Positions 1 through 5,414 of a DNA stretch of 9,411 nt are shown piece by piece; within the stretch, counting starts at the first letter, position 1; each line of letters begins with the position of its first letter. Origin of the DNA: UBA12276 sp041476285 (GTDB lineage: Archaea; Micrarchaeota; Micrarchaeia; Micrarchaeales; Micrarchaeaceae). Location of the stretch: assembly GCA_041476285.1 (NCBI GenBank), contig JBGOTD010000029.1:1-9411 (forward strand), in the 5' to 3' direction. The notes under the pieces are model-generated. The model saw nothing but the letters and a program-made list of their open reading frames with translations. It was not told where the DNA came from and did no database searches. A program made the translations under genes and the position numbers.

Positions 1-1361
1 ATGTCGAATGTCACTTCTATCTGCGGCACTCCTCTCCTTGCCGGCGGTATTCCGGTGAGCTGGAACCTTCCGAGGTCTACGTTGTCCTTCGCAAGCGTTC
101 GCTCTCCTTGGACAATGTGTATGTCAACCTGTGTCTGCGAGTCTTCTGCTGTCGTGAACGGCTGGGATTTCTTTATCGGTATGGTTGTGTTCCTGTCTAT
201 AAGCTTTGTCGCAACCCCTCCCAGTGTCTCTATACTCAGCGACAATGGAGTAACGTCAAGAAGTACAAGGTCCTTCACCTCTCCTGTCAGTACTCCTGCT
301 TGCACTGCAGCGCCAAGCGCAACAGCCTCCATGGGATCGACTCCCCTCTCTACTCTTTTGTCGAGAAGATGTTCTATAAATTTCTGGACGACAGGCATGC
401 GTGTTGGTCCTCCTATCAGTATTATCTTGTCTATGTCCGAAGTGTTCAGCTTTGCATCCTGCATCGCCCGCTTTACTGGCTTGCCTGTTTTCTCAATAAG
501 TGGCATCACTAGGCTTTCCAGTTTTGCCCTGCTGAATGTATAAGAGAAGTTTACTGGCTTGCCGTTCTTGTCTTCGCCAAGGAATGGCAGGTTTATCTCT
601 GTCGAAAGCGTTGTGGACAATTCTATTTTCGCCTTTTCTCCGCCTTCCCTGAGCCTTTGCAATCCCTGCGCATTTTTCTTCAGATCGATGCCGAACTGCC
701 TATTGACCTCGCCGACAAGGAAATCAACTATTGTGTTATCCATGTCGGTTCCTCCAAGCTGCGTATCGCCGCTTGTGGACTTTACCTCAAACACCCCCTT
801 GCCGAATTCCATTATTGTTACGTCAAGCGTTCCGCCGCCGAAATCGTATACCAGTATCTTCATGTCCCTCTCTGACTTGTTCACACCATATGCAAGAGCG
901 GCTGCGGTAGGCTCGTTGACAAGCCTCAGTACCTCAAGCCCTGCAATCTCGCCGGCATCCTTAGTTGCTTGCCTTTGGTTATCGTTGAAGTATGCTGGTA
1001 CTGTTATTACTGCCTTTTTTATTTCCTCCCCGAGATATGCCTCAACATCGTGCTTTATCTTCTGCAGCAGCACTGCCGAAAGTTCCTGTGGTGTATATTC
1101 CCTGCCTAATATTTTGTATTTGTAGTCGGTTCCCATCTTCCTCTTGAATGCGGTTACCGTGCCTTCAGGATTTGCTACTGCCTGCCTTCTTGCGGGTTCC
1201 CCTACAAGCCGCTGCCCGTCCTTTGTAAAGGCAACGTAGCTCGGGAATGCCTTCCCATAAAGAGATACTCCCTCAAGGCTTGGTATCATGATGGGCTTTC
1301 CGCCCTCTAGTACTGCTGCAGCACTGTTGCTGGTTCCAAGATCTATTCCAATAATTTTCAT
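1..1361 (-). CDS. dnaK: Chaperone DnaK (Hsp70), C-terminus cut by window edge
   Basis: ATP-dependent cytosolic Hsp70 that binds unfolded segments and works with GrpE and DnaJ. The minus strand is open from ATG at 1361 to the left edge, giving 453 codons. Visible motifs: phosphate-1 GIDLGTSNS (5-13), AYFNDNQRQATKDAG, NEPTAAALAYG, phosphate-2 FGGGTLDV (174-181), adenosine motif GGPTRMP (317-323), and the interdomain linker and start of the substrate-binding domain VLLDVTPLSL (366-375). The linker lies about 23 residues earlier than in E. coli because the N-terminal lobe lacks the insertion of proteobacterial DnaK, as in Gram-positive and archaeal forms. The last ~150 residues (end of the beta-sandwich and the lid) are outside the window. 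It starts 11 nt after the grpE stop with a GTGAT site 3 nt before ATG, so it is the last visible gene of the operon; dnaJ may follow outside. Identity is certain from sequence. Confidence 0.98.
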   Translation of the reverse strand, partial: MKIIGIDLGTSNSAAAVLEGGKPIMIPSLEGVSLYGKAFPSYVAFTKDGQRLVGEPARRQAVANPEGTVTAFKRKMGTDYKYKILGREYTPQELSAVLLQKIKHDVEAYLGEEIKKAVITVPAYFNDNQRQATKDAGEIAGLEVLRLVNEPTAAALAYGVNKSERDMKILVYDFGGGTLDVTIMEFGKGVFEVKSTSGDTQLGGTDMDNTIVDFLVGEVNRQFGIDLKKNAQGLQRLREGGEKAKIELSTTLSTEINLPFLGEDKNGKPVNFSYTFSRAKLESLVMPLIEKTGKPVKRAMQDAKLNTSDIDKIILIGGPTRMPVVQKFIEHLLDKRVERGVDPMEAVALGAAVQAGVLTGEVKDLVLLDVTPLSLSIETLGGVATKLIDRNTTIPIKKSQPFTTAEDSQTQVDIHIVQGERTLAKDNVDLGRFQLTGIPPARRGVPQIEVTFD

Positions 1362-1364
1362 ATT

Positions 1365-1369
1365 ATCAC
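1365..1369 (-). promoter_or_regulatory. Ribosome binding site of dnaK
   Basis: The minus strand reads GTGAT, then AAT, then ATG. GTGAT matches the part of the archaeal anti-Shine-Dalgarno complement AGGAGGTGAT nearest the start codon. It supports translation of dnaK from 1361 as an internal operon gene, unlike the leaderless first genes nearby. Confidence 0.6.
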
Positions 1370-1372
1370 AAT

Positions 1373-1933
1373 TTAAGCGTCATCCTTTTTTTCTTCAGTA
1401 TTTTTTTCCTTGATTTTTGCTATTATTACCGAAGCAGGCCGAAGCATTTTGTCGTCAAACATGTATCCTTTCTTCACCACTTCCAGTATAGTGCCCTCCT
1501 TTTTGTCGCTCTCGCGCACCATTACTATCTCATGCTTGTAAGGATCGAAAATATCATCAGTCCTTATCTCGCTAAGTCCATCCTTTTTCAACATGTCCAC
1601 AAAGTTTGAATATAACATTTCAATTCCTTTTGCGACATTTGCATCCTTCGAGCCGTTTATCGCAAGCATCGCGATCTCGAATTCGTCTATTATAGGAAGC
1701 ATCTCCTTTATGAGCGAGGCCTTGCCGTTCCTTTCAGCATTGTCAAGCTCCTTCCTGACACGTTTCTTGTAATTGTCGAATTCAGCCGCAATCCTGAGCA
1801 TGTGCTCCTTGAGCTGAGCGTAGTCCTCCTCTTTATTTTCGTTATCGCCAGAAACAGAATCTGTCTTATCCTCTGCTACTTCATCGCTTTCTGGCTTTTT
1901 TCCCTGGTTTTTTGCTATAAGTACCACCTTCAA
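1373..1933 (-). CDS. grpE: Nucleotide exchange factor GrpE
   Basis: GrpE releases ADP from DnaK and so resets the chaperone cycle. At about 186 residues the length is usual. After an acidic, low-complexity N-terminus (about 1-40) comes the long dimerising helix with AAEFDNYKKRVRKELDNAER, then GIEMLYSNFVDMLKKDG, then the DnaK-binding beta domain with FDPYKHEIVM and the family signature KKGYMFDDKMLRPASVIIAKI near the C-terminus. No ATG lies before the conserved core. The first possible start is TTG at 1933 and GTG at 1927 is also possible. Either start lies inside the last ~50 nt of the upstream regulator gene, so translation is probably coupled to it. The gene is 11 nt from dnaK. Function is certain, the start codon is not. 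Confidence 0.95.
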   Translation of the reverse strand: MKVVLIAKNQGKKPESDEVAEDKTDSVSGDNENKEEDYAQLKEHMLRIAAEFDNYKKRVRKELDNAERNGKASLIKEMLPIIDEFEIAMLAINGSKDANVAKGIEMLYSNFVDMLKKDGLSEIRTDDIFDPYKHEIVMVRESDKKEGTILEVVKKGYMFDDKMLRPASVIIAKIKEKNTEEKKDDA

Positions 1934-2354
1934 GTATTGGCTTTGAGCCCTTCATCATCGTCTCCATGAGCCTGTCGAATTCCCTGGCCGTATCAAGCAT
2001 GCGCCGCATCTCCCTGTTTATGTCGTATTCTATCTCCTCTATGGCCTTGTACATCTCCGAAGCCCTGAGATAGTACTTCCTGCCGTGCTTTACCAGCAGT
2101 CCGGCCTCTATGAACCTGTTCAAGTGGTATATCACCGTGCTTCTGGCCAGGTCGGTGTTGAGCTTGAGCTCTGAGCTTGCGAGCCCTTTGTCCTCATATG
2201 CAGCCTCCGTGAAGTTCTTCAGTATCTGCTCCTCTATCGAGTCAAATGAATCATTGTCGCTGGACAGCCCAAACACTTCGCAGAACCACTTCAGCATCTT
2301 CTCCTGGTCCTTAAAGTCCGGCCTCTCCACGAATTTTATCACTATGCGCTCCAC
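1881..2354 (-). CDS. Winged-helix transcriptional regulator, first gene of the grpE-dnaK operon
   Basis: A 157-residue protein if started at GTG 2354. Residues ~40-97 form a winged helix: SIEEQILKNFTEAA (helix 1), GLASSELKLNTD (helix 2), LARSTVIYHLNRFIEAGLL (recognition helix and after), then the wing VKHGRKYYLR. This resembles ArsR/MarR-like archaeal regulators. A charged helical region follows (EMYKAIEEIEYDINREMRRMLDTAREFDRLMETMMK), likely for dimerisation, and the tail is very basic (KKPGKKARKR). An ATG at 2420 would add 22 residues, but the best TATA box (2376-2385) lies inside that extension and sits 26 bp before GTG 2354, so I prefer GTG and leaderless translation. The gene overlaps grpE by about 50 nt. 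Its place at the head of a chaperone operon suggests autoregulation and heat-shock control. This is inference; it is not the Phr family by any motif I can see. Confidence 0.85.
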   Translation of the reverse strand: MERIVIKFVERPDFKDQEKMLKWFCEVFGLSSDNDSFDSIEEQILKNFTEAAYEDKGLASSELKLNTDLARSTVIYHLNRFIEAGLLVKHGRKYYLRASEMYKAIEEIEYDINREMRRMLDTAREFDRLMETMMKGSKPILEGGTYSKKPGKKARKR

Positions 2355-2375
2355 GATATAGTTATGTGGCGATAT

Positions 2376-2385
2376 GTTTAAATAA
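2376..2385 (-). promoter_or_regulatory. TATA box of the heat-shock operon
   Basis: The minus strand reads TTATTTAAAC. Its centre (about 2380) is 26-27 bp upstream of GTG at 2354, the spacing expected between an archaeal TATA box and the transcription start. The mRNA would begin at or next to the start codon, giving a leaderless first gene. No experimental support is visible. Confidence 0.6.
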
Positions 2386-2405
2386 TCTTCGTTTTTCCAT
2401 ACTAT

Positions 2406-2423
2406 TAATTGAAATATCAATTA
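2406..2423. repeat. Perfect inverted repeat between divergent promoters (candidate operator)
   Basis: TAATTGA-AATA-TCAATTA is a dyad with two perfectly complementary 7-bp arms and a 4-bp spacer. It lies about 20 bp upstream of the operon TATA box (2376-2385) and about 30 bp upstream of the facing TATA box (2453-2460). An 18-bp dyad here is a natural binding site for a dimeric winged-helix protein such as the one encoded next to it, but which protein binds is inference. The region is very AT-rich, so chance dyads are more likely than usual. Confidence 0.5.
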
Positions 2424-2452
2424 TTTATTGACAATACTGCAAAGCAAAAAAT

Positions 2453-2460
2453 TCTTATAT
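2453..2460 (+). promoter_or_regulatory. TATA box of the tandem-HTH gene
   Basis: The sequence TCTTATAT is centred about 26 bp before the GTG at 2483. The spacing matches the operon promoter facing it, so this gene too looks leaderless. This spacing is the main reason for choosing GTG 2483 as the start. Confidence 0.55.
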
Positions 2461-2482
2461 TACCAAAATCAAATGATAATCA

Positions 2483-2941
2483 GTGATAAATTTGGCAAAG
2501 GCAGCAGCCAATAGAAACGGTAAATTAGACGAAGAACGGCTCAAAAAGGTAGCAATGTCTCTATGCAAACCCGAAATTAATTCATTATTGAGAAAAGAGA
2601 TTAAAAAATTAAAGACGATGGGCAAAGACTATAATTCTGGGAGTACAACAACAGAGGTTGGGCGACATTATGGTTATTCAGCATCAACTACGTGCATGAT
2701 CTTAAGATCAATCGGTATACAAATAAGGGATACTGGATGGGGCCTATTGCCTGAAAAAGAAACCAAATTAACAAAGATAAGGGACGAATTGCTAAAAAGG
2801 GAATACGCCAAAAACGGTTTAAGAAAGGCAGCAAAGAATGTTAGTAATATAGGCTTCCCTATGTCTCATGAGACGGCAAGGAAACGCTTAATTGAACTTG
2901 GCGTAAAAATAAGGGACAAAAACGAATCAGTCAGAGTTTAA
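2483..2941 (+). CDS. Small protein with two similar helix-turn-helix modules
   Basis: A 152-residue basic protein that I cannot assign to a named family. Residues ~55-83 (TTTEVGRHYGYSASTTCMIL, then RSIGIQIRD) and ~112-146 (GLRKAAKNV...MSHETARKRLIELGVKIRD) both fit helix-turn-helix units like those of recombinase or sigma region-4 type. Each unit ends in the same element, (I/L)G(I/V)xIRD, so the protein looks like an internal duplication; the first ~50 residues are helical and lysine-rich. DNA binding is the likely activity and the target is unknown. GTG 2483 is chosen for the TATA spacing; no Shine-Dalgarno site is needed. The gene is A-rich compared with dnaK and may have a different history. 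It diverges from the heat-shock operon, and its last 15 bp overlap the end of the Cgi121 gene on the other strand. Confidence 0.8.
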   Translation: MINLAKAAANRNGKLDEERLKKVAMSLCKPEINSLLRKEIKKLKTMGKDYNSGSTTTEVGRHYGYSASTTCMILRSIGIQIRDTGWGLLPEKETKLTKIRDELLKREYAKNGLRKAAKNVSNIGFPMSHETARKRLIELGVKIRDKNESVRV

Positions 2942-3433
2942 CCTCGACATTGTAATCTTCTCTAATACCATCGCATCAAACTCTTTGTTGCTTCTGCCAT
3001 CAAAATCCAAGCCATAAATCCTTGCAACATTCTTGATGTGGCTTATGCTCGGCTTGAAATCCACTGCCTTATCAAGCAAGTCCGTAATTTTGCTGAATCC
3101 GTTCTTATTGTTGGAAAACAGTATGAAATCAGAGCTTGTTTTGGCACCAATTGCTGATACTGCCTTGCCTATTTGGTTTGTCATTGCGGCAAACAGAAGC
3201 ATTTCCATTGCAATGCTGTCTGATTTGTTTGTCTTGTTGTCAAAAGCAAGCAACGCATTAGCATATGCCCCAACGACATGCACCCTATTGACTATTGAAT
3301 CAGGGTCAAATACCTGTACTACATCCTTGCCGTTATTGGCTTTCTTAACGGCATCAATCAGCTCTTCAATGCCGATTCCTGCAGATGCTCTTTTTATGAT
3401 GAGTTCCTTTACCTTGATCGCTGACAAATCCAT
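2927..3433 (-). CDS. cgi121: KEOPS complex subunit Cgi121
   Basis: Cgi121 binds Bud32 in the KEOPS complex (Kae1, Bud32, Cgi121, Pcc1), which makes the t6A37 modification of ANN-decoding tRNAs; its C-terminal tail helps hold the tRNA 3' end. The 168-residue length fits the family. The central helix MEMLLFAAMTNQIGKAVSAIGAK matches the archaeal signature MExLxxAxxxxQIxxAxxxxGxK, followed by the strand DFILFSNN. The C-terminal AMVLEKITMSRL matches the conserved VLEKIAL-type end. The preceding segment VHVVGAYANALLAFDNKT fits the family's first helix. ATG 3433 is used. AT-rich stretches upstream (3452-3478) hold several weak TATA candidates and none is decisive. No other KEOPS gene is in the window. 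Its 3' end overlaps the tandem-HTH gene by 15 bp. Assignment is by remembered family pattern. Confidence 0.85.
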   Translation of the reverse strand: MDLSAIKVKELIIKRASAGIGIEELIDAVKKANNGKDVVQVFDPDSIVNRVHVVGAYANALLAFDNKTNKSDSIAMEMLLFAAMTNQIGKAVSAIGAKTSSDFILFSNNKNGFSKITDLLDKAVDFKPSISHIKNVARIYGLDFDGRSNKEFDAMVLEKITMSRLNSD

Positions 3434-3551
3434 ATAAACCCGTATCGAATACTTATTACAAATAAAATAGTTATAAACTTCCTAATAACGTTTGTCCGGT
3501 GCGCTAGCTAAGTAATGAAACAAATCAGCAGACAAAATCAACAGACCCGTC

Positions 3552-3902
3552 CTAATTTCTTAGTGTGTTTATTCTCGACCTTATTAACTTAACGCTGCCT
3601 TCCAACTGCGAATCTCCCTCGGTTAATCCGGCCTCCACTAAATACTGGTTTGTGGTGTGCTTTAGATTTTCCATGTCGGCAGTAAGATTATCTCTCTTAC
3701 CTGTTAGTGTGTATCTGTCTGTAAGTATATCTACAAATAATCCTATGGCGGCTGCTCTTCTCTCGCCGTTCACGTTGTTAAGATCCTCAAAGGCATCCTT
3801 AACCTTCAACATGTCTGCTTTCAGCAGATCTTGTTTTTCATCTCTAATATTTATTTTCCCAATTATCTTGTCAGGTTCCCTGACAAGTGTTATAGTTGCC
3901 AT
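3552..3902 (-). CDS. Unrecognised small soluble protein
   Basis: A 116-residue protein beginning MATITLVREPDKIIGK that I do not recognise. After a short beta-like N-terminus it looks almost entirely helical, rich in Asp, Leu and Lys (for example LLKADMLKVKDAFEDLN and NLTADMENLKHTTNQYLVEAG). There is no signal peptide, membrane segment, cysteine cluster or catalytic motif. The frame stays open to a TTG at 3932, but a TATA box at 3939-3946 would start the mRNA near 3916, after that TTG, so ATG 3902 is preferred. Normal codon use and its own promoter support a real gene. Helical coiled or scaffold-type proteins would look like this, but no function can be proposed. Confidence 0.65.
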   Translation of the reverse strand: MATITLVREPDKIIGKINIRDEKQDLLKADMLKVKDAFEDLNNVNGERRAAAIGLFVDILTDRYTLTGKRDNLTADMENLKHTTNQYLVEAGLTEGDSQLEGSVKLIRSRINTLRN

Positions 3903-3938
3903 GATCCCAAATCCCGTATAAAATAGTGACAACCTTCA

Positions 3939-3946
3939 TATAAAAA
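3939..3946 (-). promoter_or_regulatory. TATA box for the gene starting at 3902
   Basis: The minus strand reads TTTTTATA. The centre is about 40 bp upstream of ATG 3902, which predicts a leader of roughly 14 nt containing GGGAT. A second AT-rich element (ATTTTATA, 3917-3924) is too close to the start codon to serve. Confidence 0.4.
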
Positions 3947-3983
3947 CTTTTCTGTAATAATTCGTCACTTAACGTGATTATGT

Positions 3984-3992
3984 GCAAAAAAG
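3984..3992 (-). terminator. Possible T-tract terminator after the small membrane gene
   Basis: The minus strand has a run of six T (AACTTTTTTGCA) about 25 nt after the stop codon at 4016. Archaeal polymerase stops at T-rich tracts without an obligatory hairpin, so this may end the short transcript. Weak evidence from sequence alone. Confidence 0.3.
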
Positions 3993-4015
3993 TTATGCAA
4001 ACGACGAAAATAAGC

Positions 4016-4303
4016 CTATGCTCTCAATGCGTCGCTTAGCCTTTTCTTGGCTGTTTTTACTAGGTCGCTCTTGATTATCTGCCTTTCTTCATCAGATCCA
4101 AAAATCCTTAACAGCATGTATGTGCCTGCGCCGCCTACTATCAAGCCGGCAGTAAATCTGCCCACATTTCCCACCGTTTTCTTTGCTTTGTGTTCGACTT
4201 TGCGTGTTTGGGTGATTTTATCACTTATCTTACTGTTATTATGTGTAACTTCTCCTTGCTGCTTCTTAATATATAAACATTTGTATGCTGTTTGTATGCT
4301 CAC
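4016..4303 (-). CDS. Small single-pass membrane protein, function unknown
   Basis: About 95 residues if started at GTG 4303. The N-terminal half is hydrophilic and basic (SDKITQTRKVEHKAKKTVG). One clear membrane segment follows, GRFTAGLIVGGAGTYMLLRIFG, glycine-rich with GxxxG-like spacing that favours helix packing. The C-terminal tail (SDEERQIIKSDLVKTAKKRLSDALRA) is a charged amphipathic helix. I do not recognise a family; general form resembles small membrane-anchor proteins. The start is uncertain: TTG 4318 gives five more residues, but the TTTATAAA box at 4333-4340, read on this strand, predicts a transcript start near 4310, between the two. A TATA-like element at 4271-4278 with AAGGAG just inside the frame leads to no usable start codon. 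Existence of the gene is moderately supported. Confidence 0.55.
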   Translation of the reverse strand: MSIQTAYKCLYIKKQQGEVTHNNSKISDKITQTRKVEHKAKKTVGNVGRFTAGLIVGGAGTYMLLRIFGSDEERQIIKSDLVKTAKKRLSDALRA

Positions 4304-4316
4304 AGTTCGCTTATGC
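4294..4316 (+). repeat. Imperfect direct repeat, copy A (matches 23S 3' end)
   Basis: This 23-bp stretch matches 5427-5449, inside the 3' end of the 23S gene, at 20 of 23 positions in the same orientation, with a 13-bp exact core TCACAGTTCGCTT. It covers the start of the small membrane gene. The two copies bracket the 4363-5337 gene. A chance match of this quality somewhere in the window is unlikely but not excluded. Confidence 0.4.
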
Positions 4317-4332
4317 AATCACCGCTAGCTAA

Positions 4333-4340
4333 TTTATAAA
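4333..4340 (+). promoter_or_regulatory. Palindromic TATA box TTTATAAA between divergent genes
   Basis: TTTATAAA is centred 26-27 bp before ATG 4363, which predicts leaderless transcription of the membrane protein. Because it is a perfect palindrome it could also be read toward the small membrane gene on the minus strand (transcript start near 4310), so the two genes may share it; flanking BRE sequence would then decide direction. Confidence 0.6.
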
Positions 4341-4362
4341 CCTGAGCAAAGAATAGATTCAG

Positions 4363-5337
4363 ATGACTCTTGGTTCAAAACAGCAGAAAACCAAAACAAA
4401 GTCCGTATTGCTGACAATAATAATTTTTACATTTGTCGCATTTCTCAATGCGGAGATACTAACCGGCTCAACAAAAATAGAGAACTTCATCACGGTATTC
4501 ACCCCGTTGGGTATGCTATTTTATGGACTACAAATTGCGATAGTTGCAGATATAGCAGCCAGATACAAGCTAGGGTGGCGTACAATATATGTCATGGGCC
4601 TAATCTACGGTATACTCGAAGAGGGGTTTGCAGTTCTTACAATGGAATCTCCCAACTCTGTGGGCAACTCCTTTCTTCTCAGAGCATTTGGACTGAACGT
4701 TACATGGACCATATACATAATGATATTTCATGCTGTTATTTCAGTGATTGCGACAATACTGATAATAAGAACTGTATGGCCAGAAAGGGTAAACAAACCA
4801 TTTCTCAAAAGAAAACATTATCTTGTAATTGTGCCGATAATTGTTCTGATATACGTAATAGCCATTTCACTTGCAGCATCTACATACGTTCCGCAACCAA
4901 GCGCTATTATCATACTCATTTTATTGTGCGTAGGTCTTCTATATCTCGCAAAAACAGGAGAAAAGGTCATTCCTAAAAAATTGAGAGGCATTTCAGCCAA
5001 AAGCTACATAAAGTACGGGATTCTTCTAATAGTTTTATCAGTATTGATACCATTATCGATAGCAAAAATTAGCCCTTTTGAGATACCACTAACGATATTA
5101 TTTGTAATACTTTGCTATGCGTTCTGGATCTTTTTCAAACGAATGGACTCTGACAATAATCTAACAAACAAAAAATTATTTTACATTTTTTCATTATTCA
5201 TTCTATTTTGGTTGTTTCTTGGAATAATATTCAGGACCCCTATAAGCACCGCAGCAGCATTTATCGGTGTAGGCATCGAAATTTATCTTGGCTGGTCTAG
5301 CTTAAAAAATGACGATTATACCCCAAAACACAATTAG
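4363..5337 (+). CDS. Multi-pass membrane protein of an uncharacterised family
   Basis: A 324-residue protein with about ten hydrophobic segments (roughly 15-34, 46-65, 72-92, 113-138, 153-172, 180-196, 216-235, 240-258, 272-291, 295-311). Polar residues inside the first half look conserved in a family I remember from archaea and some bacteria: AEILTGST (30-37), KLGW (69-72), GILEEGFAV (83-91), NVTW (112-115) and FHAVIS (122-127). Paired glutamates followed by a histidine in the next helix recall CPBP/CAAX intramembrane proteases, but the EExxxR motif and the second histidine motif are not found, so I do not call it a protease. The second half is hydrophobic with few polar sites. No signal peptide apart from the first helix. 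It is AT-rich, has its own promoter, and points at the 23S gene. Role unknown. Confidence 0.85.
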   Translation: MTLGSKQQKTKTKSVLLTIIIFTFVAFLNAEILTGSTKIENFITVFTPLGMLFYGLQIAIVADIAARYKLGWRTIYVMGLIYGILEEGFAVLTMESPNSVGNSFLLRAFGLNVTWTIYIMIFHAVISVIATILIIRTVWPERVNKPFLKRKHYLVIVPIIVLIYVIAISLAASTYVPQPSAIIILILLCVGLLYLAKTGEKVIPKKLRGISAKSYIKYGILLIVLSVLIPLSIAKISPFEIPLTILFVILCYAFWIFFKRMDSDNNLTNKKLFYIFSLFILFWLFLGIIFRTPISTAAAFIGVGIEIYLGWSSLKNDDYTPKHN

Positions 5338-5375
5338 TAATTACGGAAGTTACTTTCGCCTGCCTTTCTTGAATT

Positions 5376-5387
5376 AAAAAACAAAAA
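5376..5387 (-). terminator. T-rich terminator of the 23S rRNA transcript
   Basis: On the minus strand the distal arm of the processing stem is followed directly by TTTTTGTTTTTT. Two T runs just after the precursor stem are what an archaeal intrinsic terminator should look like. It lies between the 23S gene and the end of the converging membrane-protein gene, so it also keeps rRNA transcription from running antisense into that gene. Confidence 0.6.
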
Positions 5388-5389
5388 TC

Positions 5390-5407
5390 GGAGAAGAAGC
5401 CGCATAA
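5390..5407 (-). ncRNA. 3' arm of the 23S rRNA processing stem
   Basis: The minus-strand RNA reads UUAUGC-G-GCUUCUUCUCC. It pairs with 8245-8263 upstream of the 23S: 11 consecutive outer base pairs, a 1x2 internal loop, then 6 inner pairs. Such a stem around pre-23S is the archaeal site of cleavage by the tRNA splicing endonuclease. The canonical bulge-helix-bulge (two 3-nt bulges, 4 bp apart) is not clearly formed here. Confidence 0.75.
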
Positions 5408-5414
5408 ATTTAAG

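Noticed and set aside
1..1125. Long plus-strand open frames of 180 and 188 residues
   Set aside because: They lie antisense to an intact, clearly recognisable dnaK and encode low-complexity Ser-rich sequence; they are shadows.
1934..2420. CIRCE or HrcA-type control of the chaperone operon
   Set aside because: No TTAGCACTC-type inverted repeat is present and the regulator is a winged helix without HrcA features.
3434..3551. Small gene or RNA in the gap after the Cgi121 start
   Set aside because: AT-rich sequence with a shared CGCTAGCTAA also seen near 4323-4332, but no frame, tRNA fold or clear repeat; the 10-bp match is likely chance.
4363..5337. CPBP/CAAX intramembrane protease
   Set aside because: The EExxxR motif and the second FxxxH and HxxxN/B motifs could not be found; only EEG and one H are visible.
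5338..5414. 5S rRNA or tRNA after the 23S
   Set aside because: Only the end of the converging gene's downstream region, the stem arm and T runs fit in this space.
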